Shown here: piece by piece, positions 36,061-48,765 of the stretch
Layout: every line of letters starts with the position of its first letter
Numbering within the stretch: the first letter of the stretch is position 1
Assembly (NCBI GenBank): GCA_026260175.1
Contig: JAKCWW010000022.1
Span: 62,211-126,210, forward strand
Source: Reticulitermes lucifugus
Lineage: Eukaryota; Arthropoda; Insecta; Blattodea; Rhinotermitidae
Reading direction: 5' to 3'
DNA: 64,000 nucleotides
Made by a program: the position numbers and the translations under genes
The notes under the pieces: model-generated
What the model was told of the DNA's origin: nothing
Seen by the model: the letters and a program-made list of their open reading frames with translations, nothing else
Databases searched by the model: none

Positions 36061-38143
36061 GGGGCCAAAGAACCGTTTTTCGTAACTGACTTTATACTCT
36101 TTGAGAGATCTAAATGAGGCCGAAGAAACGTTTGAGCACTGTCCATGCAGCACCAAGCAAAGAGATTTTTCGCTTGTGTAGGTCCAGTATCGACGTCCAA
36201 GCGTTATCGATTGTTAATTATTCCCGCTTACAATATCTTGATGATGAAACATTTCCCATCTGTTGCTAAGACATGGAGAAGTAATATTGTGTGCGTTAAA
36301 ATACCCAGAAGTTTTTCTCAGATATATCCACAAATTTAAAATCTATGAAGATTAACAATGAGTACGCTCCATGTTAACCTTCGCTGACATCTCTTAATTT
36401 TATTTTAATTCTTGTAGATGCTTATTTTTGCTTTGTATGAGTCATAATTAAATGCTTTACTGATAATGGAACACTGGCAAGTACAAGAGACACATACTTC
36501 GATTGTGACGTTATACACAGTCTTGATACAGTCACTAAGGAAGTTGTCTCGTACGTTAACGGTTCGAGAAAAGCCCACTTCACATATAAGCCGGTGTATG
36601 ACAAGCCTGACAAAGATCTTTTATAGTTTTTCTCAATCCGTCCAGTGAAAAGTCCAGATTGTGAATTAAAATGAGCCACGACCATATCCATGTAATTAAC
36701 TATCATGCAGTCATTTGATTCAGTATAGTTTCAGTTACTAACAGCGTCGTTAAATCAACTACAGATACAAATACTGATTACAGTTCACAGCCACATGTAC
36801 AGAAAGACTCCACAAACATACAACCACAGATCTTCCGTAATGTTTTTTGAGCTGTGATTGACGCAGATACGCTGATAATTACGTAATTACACCTCCCATC
36901 TCCAGTGACGTGAATCCAATTTCGAAGAAAATAATGGACGGGATTTCGACATATATTGCTGTATCCATAGGTATCTTTTGGGTTCATAAATCAAACAAAA
37001 TTGGCTCACCGGGACTTACGTGATGGCTTGGAAATGTCGACCTAGCAACATTGGAATTTTAATCTGTATCAGGAGATATATATAAAACAAACTTTTGGTT
37101 ACTGCATTTCGACAAATATATGCATAAGGACTGTTTTGACGTGAGCTGAGTCAGTAGGCGCGTTGTTATGCAACCCAAGTAGCATAGCCGCAATTTACAT
37201 TTGAATGCTGTTGATATGCAGCCGGGCGGTGCCATTCGTATAACAGTAGATAACGTACGTGCGCTATTTTCATACAGCGGTCAGAAACAGTACTGTCATG
37301 CATGCCAAAATACAGCGAAATGTTATGAGATGTGAACATGTGAAATTCATTAGAGTGGGCCTTATGAATGTTGCGAAGTAAGCTGATGAAGGTAAAGTTG
37401 TCGCCGTGCTTAAATGTCTAAAGCTCAGTGGTTACGTACATGTAAGACATTCTTTAACAAAAGAAGGTCTGTATGCTGTTCACACAGTGTATGTAATTGA
37501 TCCGAGTAACTCTCACAATAACCCGCGATTTATCCTTAAACTAATTAAATTTATAATGGAGAAGGAGTTTGTCCATTCTGAGATTTTGGATGGACAAATT
37601 GGCGCTGGGTCAGATTTTCCTGCCAATATTTCGGTTTCTTCCCTGTCAGTATTACATCACAAACGCACCAAATTTTATTATCTTAATAATACTTTTATCA
37701 GAAGAACAAGCGGGCGAAAAGTAGCAACCTTCGAACAAAAATGCTCTCAGATACCGCGCAGAATTAAGCATAAAAGTGTTTTCGCGTTGTTTTCTGTTTA
37801 TAAATAACATGAAAGACGAGCACAGCGTTCGAAACTTCAGGACCGGAAGGTTATTGTTAAAGAAGGCAGCGTCTCCCAATTTAAGGCCTCCCTATCCCTT
37901 TTCTTTTGCTACTTCCACATAATGCATTAAGCAAGGCTTTCGGTGATGTTCCTATGTCTTATAGCAAACGCTGAACTGGTGCAAACATTTCAAGTTGCAC
38001 TGCATGCTTCTCATTCATTCGTCCCAACAAATATTTAAAAATTCTCCCAAATTCAGCCCAACAAATATTATCCAATTTCCTCACAATTCTGTGCTCCAAA
38101 TATAAAATTCCAATACATTGTATTTACCGTGCATCTTGTCACA
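36061..38143. other. no recognised gene; unidentified 133-codon open frame at 37406-37807
   Basis: The plus-strand frame at 37406 has an ATG but no similarity I recognise, no obvious splice sites and no upstream promoter signal. A 94-codon minus-strand frame (36422-36706) is equally unsupported. Both are left uncalled. Confidence 0.35.
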
Positions 38144-38308
38144 ATTGAAATTGTTTACTTCCACGCCAACTTATGGACATTAACTTAACTTAACATTAAC
38201 TTAACCTGATGATGGCGTTTTGAAACGCCGAAATACGTATAGGGGTAAAATAATTTTAATTTTATAAGTTAATGTGCATAAGTTGGTGTGGAAATAAACA
38301 ATTTCAAT
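38144..38308 (+). mobile_element. inverted repeat enclosing a hammerhead-like motif
   Basis: Arms 38144-38187 and 38265-38308 (44 bp each, three mismatches) enclose a plus-strand motif at 38206-38243: exact CTGATGA, one extra T, hairpin ggcgtt/aacgcc, then GAAATACGTATA. Unlike the foldbacks at 7554 and 26139 there is one central motif, so the long arms would extend stem I outward after an internal loop. Confidence 0.75.
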
Positions 38309-38739
38309 AAAATTCCAAATTCAGACCAAATACTCAGCTCATTTTCTTAGTGTCATTTCAAAACATTTCAATGCCCATCTACTTACCTTCTTAAATTTTC
38401 AACTATAAACATATATTAACAAGAAGGACGGGCGGTCACTGTCCTGGAAGTTTCAGAGCAGGTTTCTCTTCTCCCCCCAACAAATGTTGCATCTTTCACT
38501 ACAAGTCTACTTCTTCTTCATTTTCTTTTTTTTTTCTTCTTCATCTACACGTACTTTTCCACTTCCTGATCCTCTTTCAGTGCCTTACGGTTATTAAAGC
38601 ACAATGTCTCTTGCTTCACCTAAGAATTTTCCTATCGTCTGCTCTTACTTTCCTTATGTCTCCTTCTTTCTTTCTTTCTTTCTATGTCAGCCAGTCTTTA
38701 AAACTTTAATGAAACCACACCTTGAAGAAGTATAGGTCA
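38309..38739. other. pyrimidine-rich sequence, (CTTT)n near 38661
   Basis: CT-rich runs at 38500-38580 and a TTTC microsatellite at 38661-38683. No gene. Confidence 0.5.
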
Positions 38740-38975
38740 GAGGATGTATAGCTCCACGCATTTTTACCCTTGGCTTCAGGCCCCGATTGCTTAACTTTCG
38801 ACAAGACACGTCAGTACCCATTGTACAGAATTATATTTGGGTCCCAGAACCTGCCTGATGGCCGCGAAAAGGGACAGGCTTTCCGCCTGTACTGTGAATC
38901 GAATTTCCAGTTTTTTATCGTTCTTCTTGTAACGTAGCCCGTACACTGCCTGAGCTATTCGCGTTTTTCTATGTA
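38740..38975 (-). repeat. tRNA-derived SINE (family B), minus strand
   Basis: The minus strand starts aatagctcaggcagtgtacg with a box B-like gaaattcgattcaca. The later ttctgggacccaaatataat is shared with 63690-63840 (ctgggacccaaatattc), and the tail is gtggagctatacatcc. Confidence 0.65.
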
Positions 38976-39175
38976 AGAAGATCATTAAGAAAAAATGTAA
39001 TTTTAAGTATTTATGTGCTTCAACTTGCTAATGGAGTAGAGAAGATCCTTCTTGATAAATTAATGATCATTCAGCTATTCAGAGAACTTGCAGTCTGTCA
39101 TGGAACCTACATGTTCATCATCTTATTCACAAAATCCCGCAACTGTCCTCAATCCGGAGGCAGACGATAGCAGAT

Positions 39176-39212
39176 CACATCTTTCGGGCCCTACGCCTGA
39201 TCATCAGGAGGA
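39176..39212 (-). other. degenerate hammerhead-like motif
   Basis: Minus strand: exact CTGATGA, then aggc/ggcc-type weak pairing, then cccGAAAGATGT. Confidence 0.35.
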
Positions 39213-41339
39213 AATTTCTACACGCGTCATTTTTAAGAATATATTACCCATATTGACTTCAGCTGCCCTTAGGGTGCGTTTTCACTAATGTTCACGTTAC
39301 GTTTGCTTTTAAAGGTGTATACAGTATGCGAAGAAACGCGAAGATATATACTATTATTTACTTCCATACTGCATTTACCGCAGTGGTTCTAGTATTAGAA
39401 CACTATATATAGCACGGGAGATCTTATTAAAGCTTAAACATATTTACATATAATTCTTATGTATTCTGCAACATGTGTGCTGTTGATATTTGTCAAAACA
39501 TAAAGTTTTCCATAACTGCATCTGACGTTTCTTTAGTAAATATTGCCATATCAGGCCAATTCTGCTTTCAATTCAGCAATCTTCTGAGGGTTATCACGAA
39601 CAGATAAAAATTACAAAGCGTTTCGAGATCTGTGTTACAAAATCAATTAAGTTTAGTTCAAATGCCGCATCTTTTTCAAATGATGATATGAACATGTAAT
39701 TTTTGCCTTGTGTTCATTTTTCCTTTCAAACCTGGGTAAATATAAATATTTTTGTCGTTTAAAATTTTCAAAATTACGACATATTCCAAATGTAAGCAAA
39801 GATTGGCAATATATTTAAATATATTTATACATTTCAATACATATTTAAGTACATAACTTTCTACACACAGGCAACAGAGTTTCCATGCAGTATGTCCATA
39901 AACAGAGCGAAGAAATAATTCAGCCTCTTACGCCTCGAAAAATTAATATACATAAAGCGTTAGCTGTTTATACATGTGACAGAAATATACAACAAACCAG
40001 TACTTAAAGAATGCGACAATTTTCCCCTGGAAATACTCTAAAAGCATGCACAGAAATAATTGAAGCAGCCTGACATATATTTTCAGAAAACTGAATCATA
40101 ATTTATCAGAAGTATAAAATTATTTACTTTCCCTTTTCAGAAGTTACATTCTAGCAAGTGAAATTCAAAGAATTTAATTAAGCGTGTGCCGAAGATTGCA
40201 AATGGTACACTCCGCGACGTAGCACGCAATTTACTAAGGTCTTTTCACTTTCTAATTATTATGTGGTTTAGGGCACACTCATAAATGCAAGTTAATATGA
40301 GCCCCTAAGTCAAGTACGACCTTTCTTTGCTGATTTTTACGTGACTCACCAATGCCCAACAATACTATGTGCAGATCTCTTACACCGAGTCTCAACCACA
40401 TCGTACAATAAATATGGAAATTATGGGCACCAATCGACATAGGTCCCTAAGTAATATATGACACCAAATCAACACATTTTTGTGTATATTTTCTGTACAT
40501 AATTTTATACAAATTGACAAAAATGTAGAAATTAGGGGCAACATTTTATTAAAACCTTAACCTTACACTTCCCTGCACCGATTTTTGTGAAAGTAACAAT
40601 TTCTCAACATCATTACATGATTATCTACACTCAATGTTATCCAAATAAACAAAAACGTAGGAAGCATGGTATCGTTTCATTTTTGGAAACTCGCAGTGTT
40701 TGAAGAGAAATAGATGGAAATCCTCCATTCCGAAGTTTCTGTAGATAAATGTAAAATGTATGCCCATAAACCCACTGACGCCCTTACGTAAAGACTGAAT
40801 GTCACCGCGTCGATTTTCACGAAACTCATAATACCTCGACAACTTTATACATAGGTCTCTCATAATGAATTTCATCAAAATCCGCCCTGCCTTTCAGTCG
40901 CTGATATTAAGTCACAGGCAGATGAGCAGGCGGAAGCAAAGACGGATGTTGCCTACACCTTAGGCGTTCTTTCTTATTTCGTAAAACTCTCCAACAGATA
41001 TTAAGATGTACTGAAATTTCTTCAATCCTATATATTTTATTGAAGCCATGTGGATTTCGACATAGGAAATATAGTAAATTCCAATGATGAAAGAGCATTA
41101 TTAAGCTAAGTTCCTATAATTCGCCAAAACAAGAAACTCTTCTATGAAGAAATTTCTTTGTCCTTCAAAGGTGTTTCATCCAACACTTTCAACGTTTCTG
41201 CGTTACTGTGGACGTGTGAAAGTCACACTTCTATACAAATCTGGCCGCATTATTACAGTTCTACTCTTCATTACAAAAGAGTCGCAGAAATGCAGTTCTG
41301 ACACAGGAGTTCGCCAACCGCCAACCGTAACTTCACCTT
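39213..41339. other. no gene; weak internal repeat at about 40380-40900
   Basis: Phrases such as caccgatttttgtgaaagta and gtcgattttcacgaaactca recur with similar spacing between 40380 and 40900, as in a degraded family with tandem subunits. Identity is unclear. Confidence 0.35.
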
Positions 41340-41700
41340 ATCACAAACATAAGATGAAGGAAATCTGATGCTCTAACTCGCTGCGTCTGAAAAACAGGAG
41401 CGACACATTTCAGCCCAAACACTCTCACCTTATTCCTTAAAACTAACTTTAATATTATCTTCCCATTTCCATCTGAATATTCTAAACGGTTTTTTAACTT
41501 CAGGTGTAGGGACCATTTTGATCAAGTCTGGATCTGTCCTATACGTGCTACGTGATCCACCCATATCAGCCTGCTTTATTTCATGACATTGATATCTGTC
41601 GAACGGTACAAACTATGACGCTCCACATTATGCAAATTCTACAGCCTCCCGTTATACCTGCTCCAAGCGCCCTGCTCTCAAAGAGTCCATATCGTAGGGA
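41340..41700 (-). mobile_element. possible non-LTR retrotransposon C-terminal remnant
   Basis: Minus-strand frames give HVARIGQIQT, then a shifted PTPEVKKPFRIFRWKWEDNI. These recall the GHVARM and GRPRLRWEDNI blocks of LINE-type tails. Many stops and frameshifts are present. Weaker than the calls at 24300 and 14920. Confidence 0.4.
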
Positions 41701-41811
41701 TTCTGTTCCTTTGGGATATCACTCTGCGTCAATGTGTGATCAGAAAACGAATTTCGAGACATCGTAGTATCCACGTTTCAGGGGTAAAGATAAAATCTTA
41801 AATATTCGAAC

Positions 41812-41890
41812 ACCTGAAGATAATGGCAAAATTTGCCTCGAAAGGTCAGGATCCGATTACCCAGTAACGCAACTTCATATCCCAGAAGGC
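41812..41890 (+). mobile_element. fragment of the CTTCTGGGAT MITE family with hammerhead-like motif
   Basis: ctgaagataatggcaaaatt followed by tgcctcgaaaggtcagg has a perfect ggcaaa/tttgcc stem before CGAAAG. Downstream tcatatcccagaagg matches the family end. Confidence 0.45.
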
Positions 41891-44800
41891 CGGTACTCGC
41901 ATCTGCAGCGCTGCAGAGGACTTTAGAACTCGCGCCCCAGAATTAGTTTGAAAAAAATCCCTTCAGGTGCTTCTCAAGTAAATTGAGTAATCAGTCTATG
42001 GTTTACAAATTCAGATCCTTACAGTGTATAGCGTTAATCCTTTACTGACCTACGTTTTCTTCCCGTTTACAGTTTTGTTTATTAGGCAACGAGTGGTTAT
42101 TTTTTCACAGTCTTCGCCTAGAAAAGAGCTTCCTTTCTGCCTATTACAATTACAATACCCTTAGACAGAAATTAGATTTATTTCACCTTACTTTTTATTA
42201 AGCCTAGTATATATTACAAAACACAGCGGCTTTCAAAATTGTTTAAGCTTTTGAGGTTAGGCATTTTTGAAGAAGACTCTTTTTAAAACTATAATTTTGA
42301 AGTCCCAAAGGACTTTACGTCAGATTTTAACATCAGCAATGATGATTTCCCGAAGAAGCATTAATGGTGGTGCTGTGCTCTCCCTGTGAGGTGAAAACTG
42401 AATTTTTAAACAATATTTAGATGATCTTCATGCTTCAGATGGGTAATTAAAAGTGTTATATATTGTGGTTCGGCTTCTTGGTAGTTCATTGTTATACCAA
42501 AGCTGTTAGCTACCTGTATTGAACTGTTAATTCGTTGTGGTTCAAAATGTCATCTGCATGCTCTATGCATCAACCATGAACAAAATGTTTTTAAATTGAC
42601 GCACAGAATATAACAATTGATACTTGATGTTCAATAATGTAAACACTTAAGAATCGAGTGTTCTTCTGAAGTGGTCCAATGTGCACTGTTATTTACTTCG
42701 CTTCCCAGAAATTAAAAAATTAAAATGTGAAAAATCGTATCAAAATGGTGTCACCTGATACCACTTTTACTAGTGCTTTTTCTGTCGAAGTTTTTTTCAG
42801 GTTTCAGTTGCAATGCTGGGGTCGAGAATAGATATAATTGGATTTAAATGTATGTGAAAGTGCTTCGATCGCTGGACTTAAGTACTTCATCCCGGTGATT
42901 TTATCAACTTTTCTAGAAATTCAGGAAATAACGTTCTTTTTCATTATCCCATTTCTGCTTGTGTTCCTTCATTAAAAGAAACAAAGGATGTTTGTAAGAA
43001 CGTGATGTTTTCTGTTTCCCCTATTTAAACGTTCAACAAATTTGACTTATTTTAACGAAATTTGGTATAATGTTAGTTCCATAACAGCCCAACCATATCC
43101 GTTCTTAAATTTCCTACAGGCGGTAATAACATATCGGCAGAGCGAAAATGGGAACTCAGAAATATGCCTCCTGATTTCAGCTCCGTTAACAACCAAAAAG
43201 TGCCTGAGCTCGGATATGAATACCGCAGAATAATCAGAATATATCGAAACCAGGGAAAATTTAACGCTCGATTTTTGCGCCATTGCTATGATGCACGGGA
43301 ATACAATTTATTACACGCAGACTTTTCTACATTTATACAATAGCAGTGTAAAAAATAATATTTCCTTCATAATTTCGCAAGTAGCTTTATAATATGCAGC
43401 AGGAAAGTAAACTTAAAAAAGAGTTTTTTTTCCGAAATTCCTAGTAGTATAAAAATAAAACTGCTTGACGGATTAAATCATTAAATAGAAGCATTCAGTC
43501 CGTATTTCTTTGTCTAGAGTTTATCAGTTAAGGTTAGCACAGCAGAGGTCAGTACATCCGAATCAGTGTGCGGTCCTAACGACAGTATCATTATTACTGT
43601 CTTCCTGGATGTGATGCCAGTTAGTTGTGTAGGTTAGTGTCACCAAAATAAAAATCTGGCTTTATGTTCCGCGTAGAAGTGTGAGTTATACCCTGAAGAT
43701 GGAAGTGTCAGCCTACTCACAAACACCGGCGCCCGTGTGCCAAACTACACGGCGGCTATCGCAGAAGAAAATTACTTTGTGTTAACATATTCGATAATCG
43801 GTTTCATATTCTGGGTTTCGAAATTGTCTGTACACATACAAGGTAATATTTGGTATAATTTCCGAGTTGGTTTAGAATTCGTAATCCAAGTGTTCAGGGG
43901 ATTTAAACATTGCGCTGCCACTGTTATTATATCCTTGATAAAGATACATATATAAGCATTATCTCTGATTTTTCACATTTTAATTTTCAGGGAAGAATAA
44001 CATAAATGCATATGTAATACATTTGTAAATTCCTGAAGTGTATTTCATATAATTGTTGTCTTATTTTTCATAAAGAAAGCCCCATTGAAAGTAGATCTCT
44101 AATATTACGAATGTAAAAACCAAAACCCAATTCACATTTTTGTATGTCATCCACTACGAATGGTTTCAAATACTTGTTTTTATGGTAACTTTTATTATTC
44201 TGTTTCTAAGAACTTCATAATATAAAGAAATATCTATTTCTTCCTTCCGAAGTAATAAAAGTATTATTCGGACAGGCAGAGATTAAAGTGATAACAAATG
44301 TATCAAAAAGAAGGAATTCATAAAACAATAAATGTTCAATTTATAGTATAAGAAGGCTTTAGGCAAGGTAAAAAGTGCCTCTGCACATGACATGAAGGAA
44401 TACGTGACTGCATGTCTTTAACATTAATCAAGATAATCCTGGACAAGAGAATGTTCTGAGCTGTGGTGCTTGTTTACAGTAAATTTTATAAACATACTAA
44501 CTATGGAATGATAAACTTACATGTCTACGGCAACTAACAATCTGGATAGATTTACTGCTAACAATCTGATCTCAAAGTCCCACGTGAAACAGTATTTAAA
44601 TTGTCAACATACTTACTTCATTTTAAGTGTGCAGGTCTGTAATATTTCGCATATTAAAGTACCTTTATGGACGAAAGTAAAATCACCAGTAATGCCTTAC
44701 TTTACAATATAAGTTAGTGTAATAAAAATGGCTAATTAGTCCGAAAAAGTAGAAATATATCGTAAGCAAATAAATAAATAAATTATATATTACATGGTCT

Positions 44801-45714
44801 TGTGTAAAAATATGGAGTTTTATTATTAACTAACCTTAATTTGCGCTTAATTTTTTGTAAGTATAAAACAGAATTTGTAAGCTATCCTTTATTATTTTAT
44901 ACGATTGAACTTAGTGATACATGTTATTAAATGCGTTCATTACGCTCACCGAAAATAGTTAGAAGCTTTGTTACTTCCAAAAAAAAATAAATTGTGCTCC
45001 TTATTGAAGAAAATGATCTAAAAATTTTTAAATGAACCTTTGTACCTTTCAGTATTAAAAACTTTAAATAATATTCCCTTCGGGAAGAAGGAAACAGTCA
45101 CAAAAATTGTTTTACGTAAATGATACTGGTGCTTTAAAATTATAAAAAATTAGTTTTAAAGTGATAAAATTAAAAACTTGCAAATCGGACACCCATTCAG
45201 GTTTATGAAACAATCATTACGTCCGTGTCTTCACCGTTTTACTACGGAAAGACGATTTCTCAAAGTACCCCTAACACGCACACGCGTGTGTACAACTTTG
45301 GCTATATTCGGCTGAAAACATTCAAAAGTATGTTATTGTTCGTCGATATATTTTATTTGAAAACTGGATTTTATGTACGTATTTGCTTCCAAAAGTGAAA
45401 TATTTAATATTACGTATAACAGAAGCTTGTGTTAATGTTGCACAAACCCAAATCTCACTCTCCTTACACCGACATGCTGCCATCATCCCGCCTCCTGAGC
45501 TTGTTATATGCTGCAACCTTTGTTACATTACAAACCCTTCCAGGTGAATTTTTATTTTTAACAAAGAAAGTTGTTTTTATAGAAGGTTAGGGAGGAGCTT
45601 ATGTAGGACTCCGCCCCGTCTAACTTCGAATGCAACCCACCATAAAGAAAAGCACAAAAGGTCTGCTTTACATTCAAAGTCTCGGCATCTACAACGTTCA
45701 ATGCAAGAATATTC
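41891..45714. other. long stretch without recognised gene
   Basis: Open frames stay below 80 codons. At 43693 a ctgaagatggaagtgtcagc phrase may be another degraded motif. Otherwise intron-like. Confidence 0.4.
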
Positions 45715-45890
45715 TGACGTCCCTCAGTTAGAAATCAGAAGTTAGAATCGCCATTCATGCCAAGTTTCTGCATCTTGAGGAAGGATTATTCAAGAAGGGA
45801 GACTGCTGGGCACTGAACACGAAGTCACTACAATCCTTCGAAACGTCGGTAAATATTTACCAGTCAACATAGCGTAACATTCGAGAAGAG
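45715..45890 (+). mobile_element. MITE-family copy with long-loop hammerhead-like motif
   Basis: After a cttgagg box, aaggatt (45781-45787) pairs with aatcctt (45832-45838) across a loop of 44 bases, directly followed by CGAAACGTCGGTAA, the same 3' block as at 26266 and 55903. The stem sequence is entirely different from those copies but the pairing is kept. It lies just before the minisatellite. Confidence 0.6.
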
Positions 45891-45929
45891 AGCTGTGACA
45901 ACCAAAAATTTCGCTTTCACTTTATTTAG

Positions 45930-46485
45930 CGACTTCACGTCATATATCTATATCAGACTTCACGTCATATATCTATATCAGACTTCACGTCATATATCTA
46001 TANNNNNNNNNNNNNNNNNNNNNNNNNNNNNNNNNNNNNNNNNNNNNNNNNNNNNNNNNNNNNNNNNNNNNNNNNNNNNNNNNNNNNNNNNNNNNNNNNN
46101 NNNNNNNNNNNNNNNNNNNNNNNNNNNNNNNNNNNNNNNNNNNNNNNNNNNNNNNNNNNNNNNNNNNNNNNNNNNNNNCAGACTTCACGTCATATATCTA
46201 TATCAGACTTCGCGTCATATATCTATATCAGACTTCACGTCATATATCTATATCAGACTTCACGTCATATATCTATAACAGACTTCACGTCATATATCTA
46301 TATCAGACTTCGCGTCATATATCTATATCAGACTTCACGTCATATATCTATATCAGACTTCACGTCATTATTCTATATCAGACTTCACGTCACATATCTA
46401 TATCAGACTTCACGTCACATATCTACATCAGACTTCACGTCATATATCTATATCAGACTTCACGTCATATATCTATATCAGACTC
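45930..46485 (+). repeat. 25-bp minisatellite, interrupted by an assembly gap
   Basis: Tandem units of cagacttcacgtcatatatc plus tatat repeat with exact 25-base period. Variants include cgcgtc, cacata and tattct units. 176 bases of N replace the middle, so copy number is unknown. A 127-codon open frame running through it is caused by the repeat. Confidence 0.97.
46003..46178. other. assembly gap (176 N)
   Basis: A run of N within the minisatellite, presumably a collapsed or unspanned repeat. Confidence 0.99.
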
Positions 46486-46617
46486 TGACAGCAAGCGCCT
46501 GATTTTTTACGACTCGTAAAAAAGGAACTCGAATGTCACAATATTTTAATTTCTCAAGACAGAAAATATGAAGATTATTATTGTACAGGATGTAGTGGTG
46601 TGCAATTCGGTACATAA

Positions 46618-46752
46618 GTACAAAAATTTCAGGAAACCTGATGTCTCCTTCTTCAGGGTTTAAGACTTCTTCTACCCTGAATATGGAAGAAGCAGCTTCT
46701 TCTGATAAGTTAATGCCTGCTCAACTGCACAGACACACGTCCCAGAAGACCT
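46618..46752 (-). mobile_element. CTTCTGGGA MITE-family fragment with hammerhead-like motif
   Basis: Minus strand: CTGAAGA, then aggagac pairing with gtttcct (one G-U), then GAAATTTTTGTA. The plus-strand end cacgtcccagaagacc (46735-46750) is the family terminus. The stem again differs from other copies while still pairing. Confidence 0.5.
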
Positions 46753-48470
46753 AATCTTCAAGACGATATATATATATATATGCGTCATTTCTCAAACATT
46801 TTATATCACGCTTCAAACAGCTGGCAGATCTGTGGGGCTAAACCGATCGAGAAGTGCCGAATTTATATAGCTTATTTCTTGTCTTAAAAAAAAGCCATAA
46901 TGGCTGATTACATGAGAACTTCAAAAGGGCAACCCTTTTTACAAAAACAGCCTGCCAAAGTACTTAAAAACATGGGACAACCACCCTGCTATGAATAAGC
47001 ATTCGTGCAACTTTCAAATGCAGATAAAAATCAGTTTTCATTTAAGTATGTTGAAATGGTACATATGTGTATTTTTAAATTATGCAGACATAAAATATGA
47101 AAACATGGAGGTTAATGAAAGAGTAGAGCTACACCTCTACTCCCACTCTGGGCCTTCATGGCTTTTTAAACTTCTTAAAACAAAAATGATTTCCTGTCCT
47201 TAACTTTTTTTAAAGCCCAGTGGTTTCTACGTTTAACACAGGATTTACCATTAAACAAGTATATTTCTTTCCACAGACTATATTTATGTCCTTCGTAGGG
47301 ATCTCGGACACACAGCAATTACTTTCCTACATACCAGTAACCTACTAAGTTCTATAACCAAACGGAGACTTTACTACGCCGTACGCACTGAATATTTAAA
47401 TAAAATTGAAGATAATCTTAACCTCTAAAAGTGTTAGAAAGTTAAATTTAAAAACTAGATTATGTACATAAATTCAATTCAATATATGTTAATCACAACA
47501 CGTACACGACTCCTCTTCAGCTTTATTGATATAGCGTTAAATAATCATTTCTTTTCACTTTAGATGATCGATGACATACATAAAGCGAAGAGCGCTGTCA
47601 TTTTCAATGGCGCTACAGGCCATAGCCTCCAACGACCTCCTTTATTTTGGTTCAGATTCTTATTTATTACTCATAAGACAGGACAACTTGGATGTCTATC
47701 CGCATGTCTGAAAGAGGCCCCTGTCTTCATAGATCAACACAAATACAGAATAATCGCACACATACGTTTATAACCAGAGCAGAACTGCAGCCTCGTGTTC
47801 CAAGACAATCAGGATTCAGCCGCGTGAGAAACGTAACCGGCAGTAGTGTTTACTGACATGTGTTAGGGGCACTGGACACTTTCTGTACTAGACCACGTAA
47901 CAGTGCTGGGAAATTTAGACGTAATTGTGATAGTTTAAGTGCGTGGAAGCGTACCTACCATCATCTCTTAATCACATTCTGAATATCATGCTAATTTGTT
48001 AATGTTCGAGCCCGTATATTTAAATATTTAGAAGTACTGCGTATTCACGTAATTTACCTTCAAGTATTATTACGATTTATCGCTTCTTGTTGTGGTGACG
48101 TATTCGAAGAGAATATGTCTATCTTCACCTCAATTAAATTGGTTACCAAACACTTTACTGCCTTTTGCGACAGGAAATTAATAATAATAATAATAATAAT
48201 AAGTTAGATGGGCTAAAATCTTCTAAGACCGCTTCCTATCCATCTCAAAACCGTCTTGATAAATCGTAATATATAAGATTATTTACGATATTTAGTCATT
48301 AATTAAATCAATTATAGTTCATTCGAAATTACAATGAATTAAATTAGGACATTAAAATCCTGCCGTGTTGGAACTCCATAAAATTTCGAAGTTAAAGAGA
48401 ATAACATTTACGACGAGATAAATATTTTAGTAGAAAGGTTGGTTCTTAAATTATATGATAACCCATTATT
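46753..48470. other. no gene seen; (TA)n at 46767-46782 and (TAA)n at 48180-48201
   Basis: Two short microsatellites are clear. A 69-codon frame at 47564-47773 is unsupported. Confidence 0.45.
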
Positions 48471-48563
48471 ATAATTCTACTTAACTCAACGTAACTTACT
48501 ATTATAATTATTATAATTATTTTTATTATAATTATTATAATTCTACTTAACTCAACGTAACTT
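48471..48563 (+). repeat. partial direct duplication in AT-rich DNA
   Basis: ataattctacttaactcaac followed by gtaactta occurs twice about 62 bases apart, separated by attataattat repeats. Confidence 0.8.
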
Positions 48564-48589
48564 AACTAACTATACTGAACTATGTAACG

Positions 48590-48765
48590 TCGCGCAGTAA
48601 ACACACTACGTCTCGATTGTAAAAGAAGGAAACAATAAAGAAAAATGGCTTCTTTTGGAAGAACATGTGAATGCATAAATACACTGTGTGGGTAGAAAAG
48701 TAAAATTATTGAAAGATAAATTTGGCAGTTCGTAAAGTAAATACCAGGCTTTAAATGGTTAAAAT
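48590..48765 (-). repeat. SINE-like repeat (family D)
   Basis: The minus-strand end acgtagtgtgtttactgcgc and the preceding ttttacaatcgag match the family at 20188. The head near 48765 is diverged. Confidence 0.5.

Noticed and set aside
37406-37807. 133-codon plus-strand open frame
   Set aside because: No recognisable domain and no supporting signals. Kept only as a note in the gap entry.
45895-46278. 127-codon open frame through the minisatellite
   Set aside because: Produced by the 25-bp repeat and the N gap.
46179-46485. CRISPR-like direct repeats
   Set aside because: Units are contiguous with no unique spacers, and the DNA is eukaryotic.
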